Source: an uncultured Clostridia bacterium
GTDB taxonomy: Bacteria > Bacillota > Clostridia > Oscillospirales > Acutalibacteraceae
Direction: 5' to 3'
DNA length: 15,050 bases
NCBI GenBank assembly: GCA_946539105.1
Contig: CAMNHG010000024.1
Location: 1 to 15,050, forward strand
This document shows positions 13,939 to 15,050 of the stretch, in pieces. The notes below the pieces were generated by a model. That model saw nothing but the letters and a program-made list of their open reading frames with translations, made no database searches and was not told the DNA's origin. The position numbers and the translations under genes were made by a program. Positions within the stretch are counted from its first letter, which is position 1. Each line of letters opens with the position of its first letter.

Positions 13939-15050
13939 ATGGTAAAAGCAATAGTAGGCGCAAACTGGGGCGACGAGGGTAAGGGAAAAATTACCGACGT
14001 TCTCGCCGACAAAAGCGACATCGTAATCCGCTTTCAGGGCGGTGCAAACGCAGGTCACACCATCATTAACGACTTCGGAAAGTTCGCGCTTCATCAGCTT
14101 CCGTCAGGCGTTTTCCACCAGAACATTGTCAATATAATCGGCAACGGCGTTGCGTTCAGCGTAGAGAATTTTGTCAAAGAGATGAAGGAGCTTGAGGACA
14201 GAGGAGTTCCCAAGCCGAACATCATCATCTCTGACCGCGCGCAGATTGTAATGCCGTATCACGTGGCGTTTGACTGCTACGAGGAGGAGCGTCTCGGCAA
14301 AAATTCCTTTGGCTCGACAAAGAGCGGTATCGCGCCGTTTTATTCCGATAAATACTCAAAAATCGGCTTCCAGATTAACGAGCTTTACGACGATCCCGAC
14401 TCATTAAAGGAGAAGATCCACCACGCGCTCGAGATTAAAAACGCAACCTTGCAGAATCTTTACAACAAGCCTGCCATCACTGAGCAGGAGGTTTACGACA
14501 AGCTGATGGAGTACAAGGAGCAGCTTGCCGAGTATGTAGGCGACGCGTTTATGTTTATTCACAACGCACTTAAAGAGGGCAAGAATATCCTTCTCGAAGG
14601 TCAGCTTGGTTCGCTTAAGGACACCGACTTTGGCATTTACCCGATGGTAACTTCTTCCAATACAATCGCCGGTTACGGTGCAGTAGGCGCAGGTATTCCG
14701 CCTTACGAGATTAAAGAGATCATCACCGTTGTAAAGGCGTATTCAAGCGCAGTAGGCGCAGGCGAGTTTGTCTCGGAAATTTTCGGCGAGGAAGCTGACG
14801 AATTAAGGCGCAGAGGCGGCGACGGCGGCGAGTTCGGCGCGACAACCGGCAGACCGCGCCGCATGGGCTGGCTCGATTTGGTAGCAACACGCTACGGCTG
14901 TATGGTACAGGGCGCGACTCAGATCGCCTTTACCGTGCTCGACGTTCTCGGCTATCTCGACGAAATTCCCGTATGCGTAGGTTACGAGCTCGACGGCGAG
15001 GTTATCGACTATTTCCCGTCAACAACAAAGCTCAAAAGATGCAAGCCCGT
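13939..15050 (+). CDS. purA: Adenylosuccinate synthetase, divergent subgroup (cut by window edge)
   Basis: The first 370 residues of the GTP-dependent enzyme that joins IMP and aspartate on the way to AMP; only the last 50-60 residues are missing. The P-loop GDEGKGK (11-17, Asp12 catalytic), QGGANAGHT (33-41, His40 catalytic, Asn37), Thr127, the VTSSN turn (237-241) and GRPRR (304-308) are present. Several otherwise conserved positions differ: the EGAQG motif reads EGQLG (Leu223 at the place of E. coli Gln224), the GTTGRGIGP loop reads GSTKSGIAP, and the ARRG arginine that reaches the partner subunit's IMP (E. coli Arg143) is Lys141. These look like subgroup traits, not damage, as the frame is intact. 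AAAGGAG lies 7 bases before the ATG. It is the last purine gene visible. Confidence 0.93.
   Translation, partial: MVKAIVGANWGDEGKGKITDVLADKSDIVIRFQGGANAGHTIINDFGKFALHQLPSGVFHQNIVNIIGNGVAFSVENFVKEMKELEDRGVPKPNIIISDRAQIVMPYHVAFDCYEEERLGKNSFGSTKSGIAPFYSDKYSKIGFQINELYDDPDSLKEKIHHALEIKNATLQNLYNKPAITEQEVYDKLMEYKEQLAEYVGDAFMFIHNALKEGKNILLEGQLGSLKDTDFGIYPMVTSSNTIAGYGAVGAGIPPYEIKEIITVVKAYSSAVGAGEFVSEIFGEEADELRRRGGDGGEFGATTGRPRRMGWLDLVATRYGCMVQGATQIAFTVLDVLGYLDEIPVCVGYELDGEVIDYFPSTTKLKRCKP

Overview
The window looks like chromosomal DNA of a gut-type Clostridia bacterium, probably Oscillospiraceae/Ruminococcus-like. This is inferred from strong GGAGG-type ribosome sites, AT-rich promoters, protein resemblance and the encoded CCA of the tRNA; no marker gene proves it. 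Most genes are housekeeping or regulatory. No phage, insertion sequence transposase, CRISPR array or toxin-antitoxin pair was seen.

Left part (1-3200): a two-component system (sensor kinase cut by the window edge, plus an OmpR-type regulator) runs leftward. Divergent from it is a pair running rightward: a VTC-type polyphosphate polymerase with every expected catalytic residue, and a DUF4956 membrane protein. The 259-base divergent region carries three promoter-like units with identical architecture (TTTAAG-N5-TTTAAG-N10-TATnnT), one facing the regulator and two facing the polymerase. This strongly suggests that the regulator controls itself and the polyphosphate pair. It is the most informative regulatory signal in the window.

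Middle part (3124-6860): a 403-base non-coding stretch is filled with abutting perfect palindromes inside AT-rich inverted ends, resembling a MITE-like element. Next come a leftward XRE regulator and a rightward gene string: histidine phosphatase, leuB (3-isopropylmalate dehydrogenase), and a CpsB/YwqE-type PHP phosphatase. The string ends at a nested hairpin. The XRE/phosphatase divergent region has three near-identical copies of TACAAAAAGT, a likely operator set.

Right-middle (6862-10015): a leftward CPBP intramembrane protease with a perfect consensus promoter, a rightward HAAS-domain membrane protein with a PadR regulator behind it, then tRNA-Leu(CAA) with its own promoter and terminator.

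Right part (10201-15050): a purine operon in the order purC, purF, purB, purA (cut by the window edge). It covers the first committed step, SAICAR formation, the two adenylosuccinate lyase steps and the IMP-to-AMP branch. The PurA belongs to a divergent subgroup with changed IMP-site residues.
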